16,259 nucleotides of DNA from Acidobacteriaceae bacterium (GTDB lineage Bacteria; Acidobacteriota; Terriglobia; Terriglobales; SbA1): NCBI GenBank assembly GCA_019237515.1, contig JAFAGX010000582.1:1-16259 (forward strand). The letters are read 5' to 3'. The notes below the pieces were generated by a model. The model was not told where the DNA came from and ran no database searches. It saw nothing but the letters and a program-made list of their open reading frames with translations. Positions within the stretch are counted from its first letter, which is position 1. Every line of letters starts with the position of its first letter. The position numbers and the translations under genes were made by a program. Below, one piece after another: positions 8,676-16,259 of this stretch.

Positions 8676-9383
8676 ATGATTCAACTTCGCAACGTCGAAC
8701 GATTTTACAAGACCGGCGCCGGTGTGACTTACGTGTTGCGCCGCATCAACCTTGATATTCGGGAAGGCGAGTTCCTTACCATCATGGGTCCGTCCGGCTC
8801 CGGGAAATCCACCCTTCTCAGCATTGTTGGAATGCTCGACGACAGTTGGACGGGCGAATACTGCCTGCTCGACAATCAAGTCCACAAACTCGATCGCAAA
8901 AAACGCGCTGACCTGAACCGAAAATATATTGGTTTTGTGTTTCAGAGCTATCACCTGCTCGACAATCTCACCGTGTACGAAAACCTCGACGTTCCGCTTT
9001 CATACCGCAACATCTCGCGCTCACAGCGGCAAAGCATGGTGGCAGAGATTCTGGATCGGTTTCAGATCGTCGGCAAGAAAGATTTGTTTCCCAACCAGCT
9101 CTCCGGCGGGCAGCAGCAGTTGGTGGGGGTTGCCCGCGCCGTGGTCGGGAATCCGAAACTCATTCTCGCTGATGAGCCGACCGGGAATCTGCATTCCAGT
9201 CAGGCGAAAGAAATCATGGAGCTGTTCAAGAAGCTCAACGATCAAGGCACAACCATCATTCAGGTCACACATTCGGAAGTGAACGCTTCTTACGCGCACC
9301 GTACGATTCAACTGTTCGATGGCTGGATCACCAGCGATCCCGCCAACCCGCAGACGACCGCACCTGCCGCTGCCACGAGATAG
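8676..9383 (+). CDS. ABC transporter ATP-binding protein, MacB/LolD type with variant D-loop (ATPase 2)
   Basis: Second free-standing ATPase, 235 residues, opening module 2. Motifs: Walker [10 protein letters not shown] (38-46), Q-loop FQSYHLL (Gln90), signature LSGGQQQL (142-149), Walker B LILADEP with Glu167, D-loop GNLH (170-173), H-loop VTHS (His199). The D-loop Asp of the usual GNLD is His173 here, the residue after the signature glutamines is Leu149 where Arg is common, and Ser200 follows the switch His where Asp or Glu is usual. Walker A, Walker B Glu and switch His are intact, so it should still hydrolyse ATP. I recall the GNLH/THSE wording in other acidobacterial ATPases of this kind, so it probably marks a subfamily rather than decay. 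The tail after about 217 is Pro/Thr/Ala-rich. AAAGG at 8665-8669 is 6 nt before the ATG. A 53-bp gap separates it from permease 2. Confidence 0.94.
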   Translation: MIQLRNVERFYKTGAGVTYVLRRINLDIREGEFLTIMGPSGSGKSTLLSIVGMLDDSWTGEYCLLDNQVHKLDRKKRADLNRKYIGFVFQSYHLLDNLTVYENLDVPLSYRNISRSQRQSMVAEILDRFQIVGKKDLFPNQLSGGQQQLVGVARAVVGNPKLILADEPTGNLHSSQAKEIMELFKKLNDQGTTIIQVTHSEVNASYAHRTIQLFDGWITSDPANPQTTAPAAATR

Positions 9384-9385
9384 GA

Positions 9386-11896
9386 ATGGAAACTCTATTT
9401 CAAGATGTCCGCTACGCAATTCGCATGCTCCGCAAGAGCCCGGGGTTCACCACTGTTGCTGTAATTACGTTGGCGCTGGGAATTGGTGCGAACACCGCGA
9501 TATTCACTATTGTGAATGCACTGCTGCTCAAGATGCTTCCGGTAAGCCATCCGGAGCAGTTGGTGTCGGTCGGCGATCCGAGCATTCCCAACACTCGTTC
9601 CAACGGCACGCCTCGGACAGACATCTTTTCTTACCCTCTTTATAAGGTGCTCCGCGACAATAACTCTGTGTTTACTGGCCTTTGTGCCGCAGCTACGGAT
9701 CACCATATCGAGCTGAACGCTGCTGCAGATGAAGCTTCAGCTGAAAAAATTACCGGCCGCATGATAAGTGGAAACTATTTCAGTGTGCTCGGGCTGCAGC
9801 CCGCTGCAGGACGTCTGATCACCGAGTCTGACGATACGGCTGAGAACGCCAATCCGGTGGTCGTTCTGGGTTATGGGTTTTGGCAGCGCAGATTCGCCAT
9901 GTCGCCATCCATTATTGGCAGCGACATTCGTCTCAATGGCTTCCCTTTTACTGTCATCGGCGTGGCGCCGCCCGGCTTCGACGGTGAAGTGGTGGGTGAG
10001 CAGATGGCGCTGTTCGTTCCCATCAGCATGCAGCCGGAAATTATTCGCGGACGTCACTTCCTGAATTCAGGCAATGTGTCGTGGCTGACGCTTATGGGCC
10101 GACTTAAGTCGGGCATCAATCCAGCTCACGCGGCGGCGAACTTGAACATTGTCTTCCAGCAGGCATTGAAGGGAAGTTACGGAGCGGCCCTCTCCACCGA
10201 CGATAGAAACGAAATTAGTGAAACGCACATGAAGATCGACGTCGCTCCCGGCGGCATGGGCGTCTCCGACTTGCGCACCGATTACAAGCTCCCGTTGCTG
10301 CTGCTGATGGGCATTGTCGGCCTGGTGCTACTCATCGCGTGTGTAAACGTTGCCAATCTTCTGATTGCCCGTGCAACTGCTCGGCGTCGGGAAATTGCGG
10401 TCCGCCTGGCTGTTGGGGCGAACTGGGGCCGTTTGTTAAGACAACTACTCACGGAGAGTATCCTGCTGGCTCTTCTCGGCGGAATCGCAGGTTCGCTGCT
10501 TGCAGTTTGGGGTGTGCGTCTGCTCGTGACAATCTTTGGATCCGACACAACTCTTCCGCTGCGGCCCGATGCACGGGTCCTCACGTTCACCATTTTCATT
10601 TCGTTGGTCACTGGATTGCTTTTTGGTCTCATACCTGCGCTGCGCGCGATGCGGGTTCAGGTCTCTCCCGCTTTGAAAGAATCGGGCCGCTCCACTCCGG
10701 AAAGAAGTTCCCGCTTCGGCCTCGGCAAGGGATTGATCGCTGGACAAGTGGCTCTCTCGTTATTAGTGCTTTTTGCGGCCAGTCTACTGGTGCGCAGCTT
10801 GCAAAAACTCATGGCGCAGGACTTCGGCTACGATCGCGACCGCCTTGTCATTGCTCGGATTGACCCGATTTCCGCCGGGTACGACAACGAAAAAATGAAG
10901 TTGCTTGCCAGTCAGCTTGTGGCGCAACTGGCGAGCACGCCGGGGGTGCACGCGGTCACCTACTCATCTAATGGATTGTTCGCCGGAACTGATTCGGATG
11001 ACCCAATCATTGTTCCCGGTTTCAACGAGAGCCGAGAGGATCGAAGCGCTCTGGAGGACTACGTTGGTCCCGACTATTTCGGAGCGGTCGGCATCCCCAT
11101 CCTTGCAGGCCGGGGCATCGAGGCACGCGACACGGCCACTTCGAATCGGGTTGCAGTCGTCAACGAAGCCATGGTCAAGCATTTCTTCCACGGACAGAAT
11201 CCCATCGGTCGTCAGTTCCGCATCGACGATGCGGATTGGCAGGATAAGCCACTCACCATTGTTGGGATTTCTCGCGATGCGAAGGATCACAGCGACGTGA
11301 TCCGGGTAGCAGTTAAACCCCGCTTCTACATGGCATATCAGCAGGTGCCAAAACCCGTGCAGATCGTGCTCGAAGCGCAAATCCAGGGCTTTACCCCTGC
11401 CGCGGTCACCAATGTAACCAGTCAGATCAAGGCGGTCGATGCCAATTTGCCTATCTCATTCGTCAAGACGGTCGACACCTTGGTGAGCGATGCTGCTGGC
11501 AATCAAATCGCCCTGGCAAGGCTTTCAGTATTCTTCGGTATCTTGGCACTGCTGCTGGCTTGTGTCGGCCTGTATGGCGTGATGTCATACACGGTTGCTG
11601 GACGTAGCCGAGAAATTGGCGTTCGCATGGCGTTAGGTGCCGCACGACGCGATGTAGTCCAAATGCTTTTGCGGGAGGGCATGTTGCTGGTGGTTGTCGG
11701 CGTGGCGGTTGGAATCCCCATCGCCCTCGCTAGCAGCCAAATATTGCAGAGCTTCCTATTCGGACTGAAAGCCACAGATCCCATTTCTTTGATCGGAGTT
11801 ATTTTGCTGCTTGGTGCAGTGGCGGCGCTGGCGGCGTTTCTGCCCGCGCGTCGCGGAAGCAAAATCGATCCGATGATAGCGTTGCGCTATGAATGA
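9386..11896 (+). CDS. ADOP-type ABC permease 3 (MacB_PCD-FtsX duplicated)
   Basis: First permease of module 2, 836 residues, the longest of the four. It starts 2 bp after the ATPase 2 stop with no clear ribosome site of its own, so coupling is likely. TM about 21-48 carries the full [12 protein letters not shown] motif. The first periplasmic core runs to about 300 and contains SGNYFSVLGLQP and a PPGFDG turn, the same forms as permease 2. FtsX helices lie about 302-328, 353-383 and 398-419, followed by a TM about 447-470, the second periplasmic core, and FtsX helices near 707-734, 763-790 and 800-820. Coupling segments are REIAVRLAVGA (335-345) and REIGVRMALGA (742-752); the second has Arg-Glu where the other permeases have His-Glu. 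The end is IDPMIALRYE. Probable partner is ATPase 2. Confidence 0.93.
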   Translation: METLFQDVRYAIRMLRKSPGFTTVAVITLALGIGANTAIFTIVNALLLKMLPVSHPEQLVSVGDPSIPNTRSNGTPRTDIFSYPLYKVLRDNNSVFTGLCAAATDHHIELNAAADEASAEKITGRMISGNYFSVLGLQPAAGRLITESDDTAENANPVVVLGYGFWQRRFAMSPSIIGSDIRLNGFPFTVIGVAPPGFDGEVVGEQMALFVPISMQPEIIRGRHFLNSGNVSWLTLMGRLKSGINPAHAAANLNIVFQQALKGSYGAALSTDDRNEISETHMKIDVAPGGMGVSDLRTDYKLPLLLLMGIVGLVLLIACVNVANLLIARATARRREIAVRLAVGANWGRLLRQLLTESILLALLGGIAGSLLAVWGVRLLVTIFGSDTTLPLRPDARVLTFTIFISLVTGLLFGLIPALRAMRVQVSPALKESGRSTPERSSRFGLGKGLIAGQVALSLLVLFAASLLVRSLQKLMAQDFGYDRDRLVIARIDPISAGYDNEKMKLLASQLVAQLASTPGVHAVTYSSNGLFAGTDSDDPIIVPGFNESREDRSALEDYVGPDYFGAVGIPILAGRGIEARDTATSNRVAVVNEAMVKHFFHGQNPIGRQFRIDDADWQDKPLTIVGISRDAKDHSDVIRVAVKPRFYMAYQQVPKPVQIVLEAQIQGFTPAAVTNVTSQIKAVDANLPISFVKTVDTLVSDAAGNQIALARLSVFFGILALLLACVGLYGVMSYTVAGRSREIGVRMALGAARRDVVQMLLREGMLLVVVGVAVGIPIALASSQILQSFLFGLKATDPISLIGVILLLGAVAALAAFLPARRGSKIDPMIALRYE

Positions 11897-11905
11897 GGTG
11901 CTGAA

Positions 11906-14359
11906 ATGGAAACTTTGCTAACCGATCTTCGCTTCGCGTCAAGACAGTTGCGAAAGAGCCCAGGTTTCACCGCTGTGGCGTCGCTGACCCTTGCATTAGC
12001 AATCGCGGTGAACTCGACCATGTTCAGTTTGGTGAGCGGCTTTCTGCTTCAATCGCCACCAGGGCGGGATCCCAACCGTGTCGCTGTCATTTCCTCAGTA
12101 AATCCTAATCAGCTTTTTCACGCGGACGCGTGGACTGTTTCCGTCCCCAATTACTTGGCTTGGCGGAAAACGAACAATCTATTTGAAGGTATCGCGGCTG
12201 CGGACGAAGACCGAGCCGTGAGTTTGGGAACCACAGGATCGGGCCAGCCGGAGTCTTTGCACGCAGCCGCGGTATCTCCAAATTATTTTCTTGTCCTTGG
12301 GGCTGCACCACAGATCGGGAGAACATTTCTAGATAACGAGGATCAGCCCGGCCGCGATCACGTGCTGATTTTGGGCCACGATTTATGGCTCCGACACTTC
12401 GGTTCGGACCCGTCAATCGTGGGCCGAACTATCCGGTTGAATCGAGAAGACTGGACGGTAATTGGAATTATGCCCAAGAGTTTCCGGATGCTGGGATACA
12501 TACCCGAGCTTTGGATTCCTTTGACGATCACAGCCACGGACCAGAGCCCAAGCGCCCGGAATAGTCGTTCGTTAACTTTGTTCGCGCGATTAAAACCTGG
12601 CATGACCGTGCAGCAGGCCAGCGCGGCAATGGGCACATTGGCTCTCCAGGCGCAGAGGGAGTTTCCGGAAACCGAGAAAGGCTGGGGAGCCGTGGTGCGA
12701 ACCCTGCCCAACTTCCTGATCTACAACTTCGATATTCGCACGGGCCTCATCCTGGTAATGACTGCGGTAGGTTTCATATTAGTAATCGGCTGCGCAAATG
12801 TTGCAGGCCTGCTACTGGCGCGGTCCACTGGACGGCAAAAAGAGATTTCCATACGCGTCTCACTCGGTGCGAAGCGGTTGGATATCGTGCGCCAACTGCT
12901 CGCAGAGGGCTGCATCATCGCAATTCTCGGTGGTGCAGCCGGTATTCTCCTAAGCAACTGGGGCATCCACTTTGTTCGCGCCAGTCTGAATTTCGCCGAG
13001 GTGATGAGTGCGGTTCCGCTCAGGCTCGATAGAAACGTTCTGCTCTTCACGCTGGGTATTTCCGTGCTTTCCGCTTTTCTGTGCAGTTTGGCGCCAGCCC
13101 TAAAAGCGTCCAGATCAGAATTGAGTGCAACACTGAACGAAGAAAGCCGGGGGAGTTCTTCCGGACGTTCACAAAGCCGCTTGCGACAGATTCTGGTTAC
13201 CGGAGAACTTGCGTTGGCGCTGTTTCTGCTTATCGGAACTGGATTGTTAATCCAGGGGCTGCTTCAAGTCGAACACCAGAACTTGGGTTTTCAACCAAAG
13301 CACCTGCTTACGGCCGGTTTAACGCTGGATAGAGCTCGTTATGCAGATGCGTCTCAGCGGCGCCTTTTTGTGCAGAACCTCCTTGCTCGCCTGCAGGCGA
13401 TTCCTGGTAGCGAGGCGGTCGCCGTTGCCTCTGATCTGCCAGCTACCGGCCCGGATAGTGTTCCCCTGCGGATCGATGGGCAACCCGACTCAGAACCCGA
13501 TCGGCGGCCGAGCGCACTTGATGTTGTTGTCACGAGTGATTACTTCAAGACAGCGAGCATTCCCCTGTTGCGTGGCAGAAGGTTCACAGAGATGGACAAT
13601 GCGGACGCACCACACGTCGTGGTTGTAAACCAGGAATTCGTCCATCGCTTCCTGGCAAGTCAAGATCCACTCGGGAAACGGATCAAGCTGGAACTGAGTA
13701 GCGGAACAACCGAATGGAGCCAAATCGTCGGCGTGGTCGGCAACGTAAAGACTTACTCAGAGGAAGTGCGCTACGATCCCGAGGTTTACCAACCCTACTC
13801 TCAGCGGCCCGTTCCGTCATTTTCGATCATGGTTCAGGCGACCGGTGACCCGGGTGGGCTGAGCGCCAGCCTACGCCAGAGCGTTGCGCAGATTGATGGC
13901 GAACTTCCATTGGCTCGGGTGATGACAATGCCAGCTCTGATCGAGTTACAAAAAGCCGGAAATCCGTTTTTCATGCATGTCATGAGTAGTTTCGCGTTAT
14001 TCGCCTTGCTGCTCGCGGCGATCGGGATTTACGGCCTGATTGCCTATTCCGTTGCTCGCAGAACGCATGAGATTGGAATTCGCATGGCTTTGGGCGCCAA
14101 GCATCGCGATGTGCTCGGGATGATCTTGCGGGAGAGTCTGACAATGGCAGCGATCGGCGCCACTGTCGGAACGGTCGTGGCGCTGCCGCTGCCGAGAATC
14201 TTCGAGGCGAGCTTTAACCTTTTGGGCTTCCACTTCCGTGAGCCTGGGTTGTACTTCGCCGTTCCAGCACTGATTCTGCTGGTTGCGCTGCTAGCGGCCT
14301 ACGTTCCCGCACGGCGCGCTGCCAAAATCGATCCGATGGTCGCGTTGCGCTACGAGTGA
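11906..14359 (+). CDS. ADOP-type ABC permease 4, divergent (MacB_PCD-FtsX duplicated)
   Basis: Fourth duplicated permease, 817 residues. GAGGTG at 11895-11900 lies 5 nt before ATG 11906. It keeps the architecture (TM about 21-48, periplasmic core, FtsX helices about 279-305, 331-359 and 378-399, TM about 428-450, second core, FtsX helices near 685-713, 742-770 and 780-800) but departs from conserved positions. The first TM reads LALAIAVNSTMF instead of [12 protein letters not shown], residues after it read QSPPGRDP instead of the usual Leu-Pro-rich turn, and the first coupling segment is KEISIRVSLGA (312-322). The second, [11 protein letters not shown] (721-731), is canonical, as is the IDPMVALRYE end. 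The first periplasmic core resembles permease 1 (PNYLAW, GRTF, GIMPKSF). The frame is intact over the whole gene, so this looks like specialisation rather than decay. Confidence 0.92.
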   Translation: METLLTDLRFASRQLRKSPGFTAVASLTLALAIAVNSTMFSLVSGFLLQSPPGRDPNRVAVISSVNPNQLFHADAWTVSVPNYLAWRKTNNLFEGIAAADEDRAVSLGTTGSGQPESLHAAAVSPNYFLVLGAAPQIGRTFLDNEDQPGRDHVLILGHDLWLRHFGSDPSIVGRTIRLNREDWTVIGIMPKSFRMLGYIPELWIPLTITATDQSPSARNSRSLTLFARLKPGMTVQQASAAMGTLALQAQREFPETEKGWGAVVRTLPNFLIYNFDIRTGLILVMTAVGFILVIGCANVAGLLLARSTGRQKEISIRVSLGAKRLDIVRQLLAEGCIIAILGGAAGILLSNWGIHFVRASLNFAEVMSAVPLRLDRNVLLFTLGISVLSAFLCSLAPALKASRSELSATLNEESRGSSSGRSQSRLRQILVTGELALALFLLIGTGLLIQGLLQVEHQNLGFQPKHLLTAGLTLDRARYADASQRRLFVQNLLARLQAIPGSEAVAVASDLPATGPDSVPLRIDGQPDSEPDRRPSALDVVVTSDYFKTASIPLLRGRRFTEMDNADAPHVVVVNQEFVHRFLASQDPLGKRIKLELSSGTTEWSQIVGVVGNVKTYSEEVRYDPEVYQPYSQRPVPSFSIMVQATGDPGGLSASLRQSVAQIDGELPLARVMTMPALIELQKAGNPFFMHVMSSFALFALLLAAIGIYGLIAYSVARRTHEIGIRMALGAKHRDVLGMILRESLTMAAIGATVGTVVALPLPRIFEASFNLLGFHFREPGLYFAVPALILLVALLAAYVPARRAAKIDPMVALRYE

Positions 14360-14370
14360 GGCGAATACTT

Positions 14371-14376
14371 GAGGAG
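14371..14376 (+). promoter_or_regulatory. Strong ribosome binding site for the outer-membrane channel gene
   Basis: GAGGAG sits 4 nt before ATG 14381 in the 21-bp gap after permease 4. It fixes a start not otherwise marked and is the best ribosome site in the operon. Confidence 0.7.
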
Positions 14377-14380
14377 AGTT

Positions 14381-16259
14381 ATGACTGTTCTAAATCCAAT
14401 TCCAGCCAAATTTCAGAAGTTTGTGTTCATGTTCGCATTCTTGGGTTTGGTTCTCCCCACTGGGGCGCAGGCACAGAGTTTTCTGGATTATTCGAAGCCA
14501 AAGTCGTATTTCCCTAATCCGCTCGCGCCGTACACGGCGCGACAGGTTGCTCCGCCTAGGTTTGGAAACACGCCTCGAATCGAGACCTTATTAACAGACG
14601 GCAAGCTGCGTTTGTCGTTGAGCGACGCAGTTGGGCTTGCACTGGAGAACAATCTGGATTTGGCCATTGCTCGTTTCAATCTCTCCATCGCCGACACTGA
14701 CATTTTGCGTGCTAAATCCGGCCAGGCGGTCCGCGGCGTTGACACCGGATTGGTGCAGGGAACTCCCGGTGGCGGCATCGGCGGCTTTGGCACTGGCGCG
14801 CCCGGTGCGGGTGCGGGCGGCACGTCAGGAGGTGCCGGGGGCGCGGGTACGGGTGCATCCGGATTGGTGCAGTCGACTCTTGGTGTGGGCACTCCCATCG
14901 ACAGCTTTGATCCGATCCTTACCAGCGGGCTGAATATTGACCACGCCACGATTCCCGAGGCAAGCAAAGTGCTGTACGGCGTTTCATCACTGCAACAAAA
15001 TTTGGGCGTCGCAAACTTCAACTACAGCCAGGGATTTGCCACCGGCACACTGATGAGTATGACTTTTAATAACGACCGGATTACCAGCAACAGCTTGTTC
15101 AGCATTCTTTCACCGGAACTCGACAGCGGCTTCAGAATCAGCCTGCGGCAACACTTGCTCGCAGGATTCGGCTTCGCTCCTAATATGAGGTTCATCCGAA
15201 TCGCGCGTACCAACCGCGAAATCTCCGATGTAGCATTCCGGGCGCAAGTGATCGCCACTGTATCGCAAATCCAGAATATTTATTGGGACCTGGTGAACGC
15301 CTATGAAGATGTCAAAGTAAAAGAACGCTCGCTGGAGCTGGCAGAAAAAACACTTTCCGATGATCGCGAGCAAGTCCGAATCGGTGCAATTGCGCCGATA
15401 GAAGTCATGAAGGCCGAAAGTGAGGAGGCAACCGCGAGCCAGGACCTGCTGCTCTCCCAGAATGAATTGCAATTGCAAGAGTTGTTGATCAAGAATGCCA
15501 TTACGCGCGACCTCAGTGATCCGCTGCTAGCGTCCGCATCAGTCGTTCCGACCGACACAATGGATATTCCGGAGAAGGAACCGATCACTCCCATCCAGGA
15601 CCTGATCAAAGACGCCGAGCAGCATCGCCCGGAGCTGGCGGAAGCGCGCATGGATCTAAGCAACCGCGAGCTTTCCAAAAAAGCTGCCGCGAATGCAATG
15701 AAGCCGCAATTAGACCTGGTCACCTGGTATGGGGCGTATGGTTTGGCTGGGCTTCAGAATACTGGATATGGTGGGCCGCCGATTGAGCCCGTGAATCCCA
15801 CCGGATACTCGACTGCATTTACGAATTTGTTCAAAAATAACTCGCCCGACTACGCTATTGGTTTGAATCTGAACATTCCCATTCGCAATCGCGCCGCGCA
15901 GGCGGATCAGATTCGCTCCCAACTGGAATACAGGCAGGCCCAACTGCATTTGCAGCAGTTGCACAATCAGATTGGGATCGAAGTACGGAACGCACAGTAT
16001 GCGCTGATGCAGAATCGCTCCCGGGTTGATACCGCCCGCAAGGCCAGGGGTCTCGCCCAGCAAACCTTTGAAATCGAGCAAAAGAAGAAAGCTTTGGGAG
16101 CTTCTACCAGCAATCTTGTGCTGCAAACGCAAAGAGATTTGGCGAAGGCAGAGTCCAATTACGTTGCGGCAACGTCCGCCTATGTAAAGTCGCGGGTAGA
16201 GCTCGATCGCTCGACCGGTTTGACGTTGACCCATGCAGGTATCGAAATTCAAGACGCGG
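14381..16259 (+). CDS. TolC-family outer-membrane efflux channel (3' end cut by window edge)
   Basis: Outer-membrane channel expected to complete the exporter. The 626 codons in the window are open to the edge. The N-terminus is a signal peptide, hydrophobic about 14-26 and probably cut after AQA (29-31). Two OEP repeats follow. The first begins LSLSDAVGLALENNLDLAIA (about 78-97) and includes the coiled coil around IYWDLVNAYEDV, VKERSLELAEKTL and IGAIAPIEVMKAESE. The second begins around PIQDLIKDAEQHRPELAEARMDL and includes QADQIRSQLEYRQAQLHL and a final helix ending near VELDRSTGLTLTHAGIEI. That ending is close to the usual C-terminus, so only a short piece should be missing. Odd: residues about 129-161 form a Gly/Ala-rich, low-complexity insertion between the first helix and the strand region, flanked by LVQ on both sides. 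It follows permease 4 by 21 bp and shares the operon. Confidence 0.93.
   Translation, partial: MTVLNPIPAKFQKFVFMFAFLGLVLPTGAQAQSFLDYSKPKSYFPNPLAPYTARQVAPPRFGNTPRIETLLTDGKLRLSLSDAVGLALENNLDLAIARFNLSIADTDILRAKSGQAVRGVDTGLVQGTPGGGIGGFGTGAPGAGAGGTSGGAGGAGTGASGLVQSTLGVGTPIDSFDPILTSGLNIDHATIPEASKVLYGVSSLQQNLGVANFNYSQGFATGTLMSMTFNNDRITSNSLFSILSPELDSGFRISLRQHLLAGFGFAPNMRFIRIARTNREISDVAFRAQVIATVSQIQNIYWDLVNAYEDVKVKERSLELAEKTLSDDREQVRIGAIAPIEVMKAESEEATASQDLLLSQNELQLQELLIKNAITRDLSDPLLASASVVPTDTMDIPEKEPITPIQDLIKDAEQHRPELAEARMDLSNRELSKKAAANAMKPQLDLVTWYGAYGLAGLQNTGYGGPPIEPVNPTGYSTAFTNLFKNNSPDYAIGLNLNIPIRNRAAQADQIRSQLEYRQAQLHLQQLHNQIGIEVRNAQYALMQNRSRVDTARKARGLAQQTFEIEQKKKALGASTSNLVLQTQRDLAKAESNYVAATSAYVKSRVELDRSTGLTLTHAGIEIQDA
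14745..14872 (+). repeat. 14-nt direct repeats bracketing the Gly-rich insert of the TolC-type gene
   Basis: CCGGATTGGTGCAG occurs at 14745-14758 and again at 14859-14872, exactly 114 nt (38 codons) apart and in the same reading frame, encoding TGLVQ and SGLVQ. Between them the code is dominated by GGC/GGT/GCG triplets. This fits growth of the insert by in-frame duplication or slippage, and would allow in-frame loss by recombination. Confidence 0.75.

Noticed and set aside
3692..14359. Macrolide or antibiotic resistance function (macB naming)
   Set aside because: Similarity to the MacB fold gives transporter class, not substrate. The split ATPases and duplicated permeases differ from MacB, so no drug is assigned.
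14769..14862. Collagen-like or silk-like repeat in the channel gene
   Set aside because: There is no regular Gly-X-Y period; it is irregular Gly/Ala-rich sequence.
14488..15021. Minus-strand frame of 177 codons with a Pro-rich stretch
   Set aside because: The Pro-rich stretch is simply the reverse complement of the Gly-rich codons of the TolC-type gene.

Overview
The window most likely comes from an acidobacterium (Acidobacteriota, Terriglobia-like). The main reason is four large permeases of the type called ADOP (acidobacterial duplicated orphan permease), each opening with the METL.QD.R....LRKSPGF signature and closing with IDPM.ALR.E. GC content is moderate, and lipB plus a KdsC-type phosphatase indicate a diderm with lipoate and Kdo/LPS metabolism. 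The taxonomic call is inference from family knowledge; no rRNA or other marker is present.

Layout. On the minus strand, 736-1 encodes LipB, cut by the left edge. Diverging from it, 900-1457 encodes a KdsC-like HAD phosphatase starting at TTG. After a 170-bp spacer, everything runs on the plus strand as one probable export operon of more than 14.6 kb: membrane-fusion adaptor (1628-2887), a short palindromic repeat (2893-2963), ATPase 1 (2991-3692), permease 1 (3692-6163), permease 2 (6163-8622), ATPase 2 (8676-9383), permease 3 (9386-11896), permease 4 (11906-14359), and a TolC-type outer-membrane channel (14381 to the right edge, cut). Stops and starts overlap or nearly touch at most junctions (TAATG at 3690-3694 and 6161-6165). 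The larger gaps fall before ATPase 1, where the repeat sits, and before ATPase 2, where the second module begins.

How it should work. The adaptor, the MacB/LolD-type ATPases with FtsX/MacB-fold permeases, and the outer-membrane channel are the parts of a MacAB-TolC-like tripartite exporter. Here it has two ATPase-permease-permease modules bracketed by one adaptor and one channel. Each permease is itself an internal duplication (about 8 membrane segments, two periplasmic domains), so a single chain could replace a MacB dimer. Read by eye, permeases 1 and 4 resemble each other, as do 2 and 3, giving the order A-B-B-A. The substrate cannot be read from the sequence.

There is no sign of CRISPR, tRNA, rRNA, transposase or phage genes. 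No gene-free stretch exceeds 300 bases.
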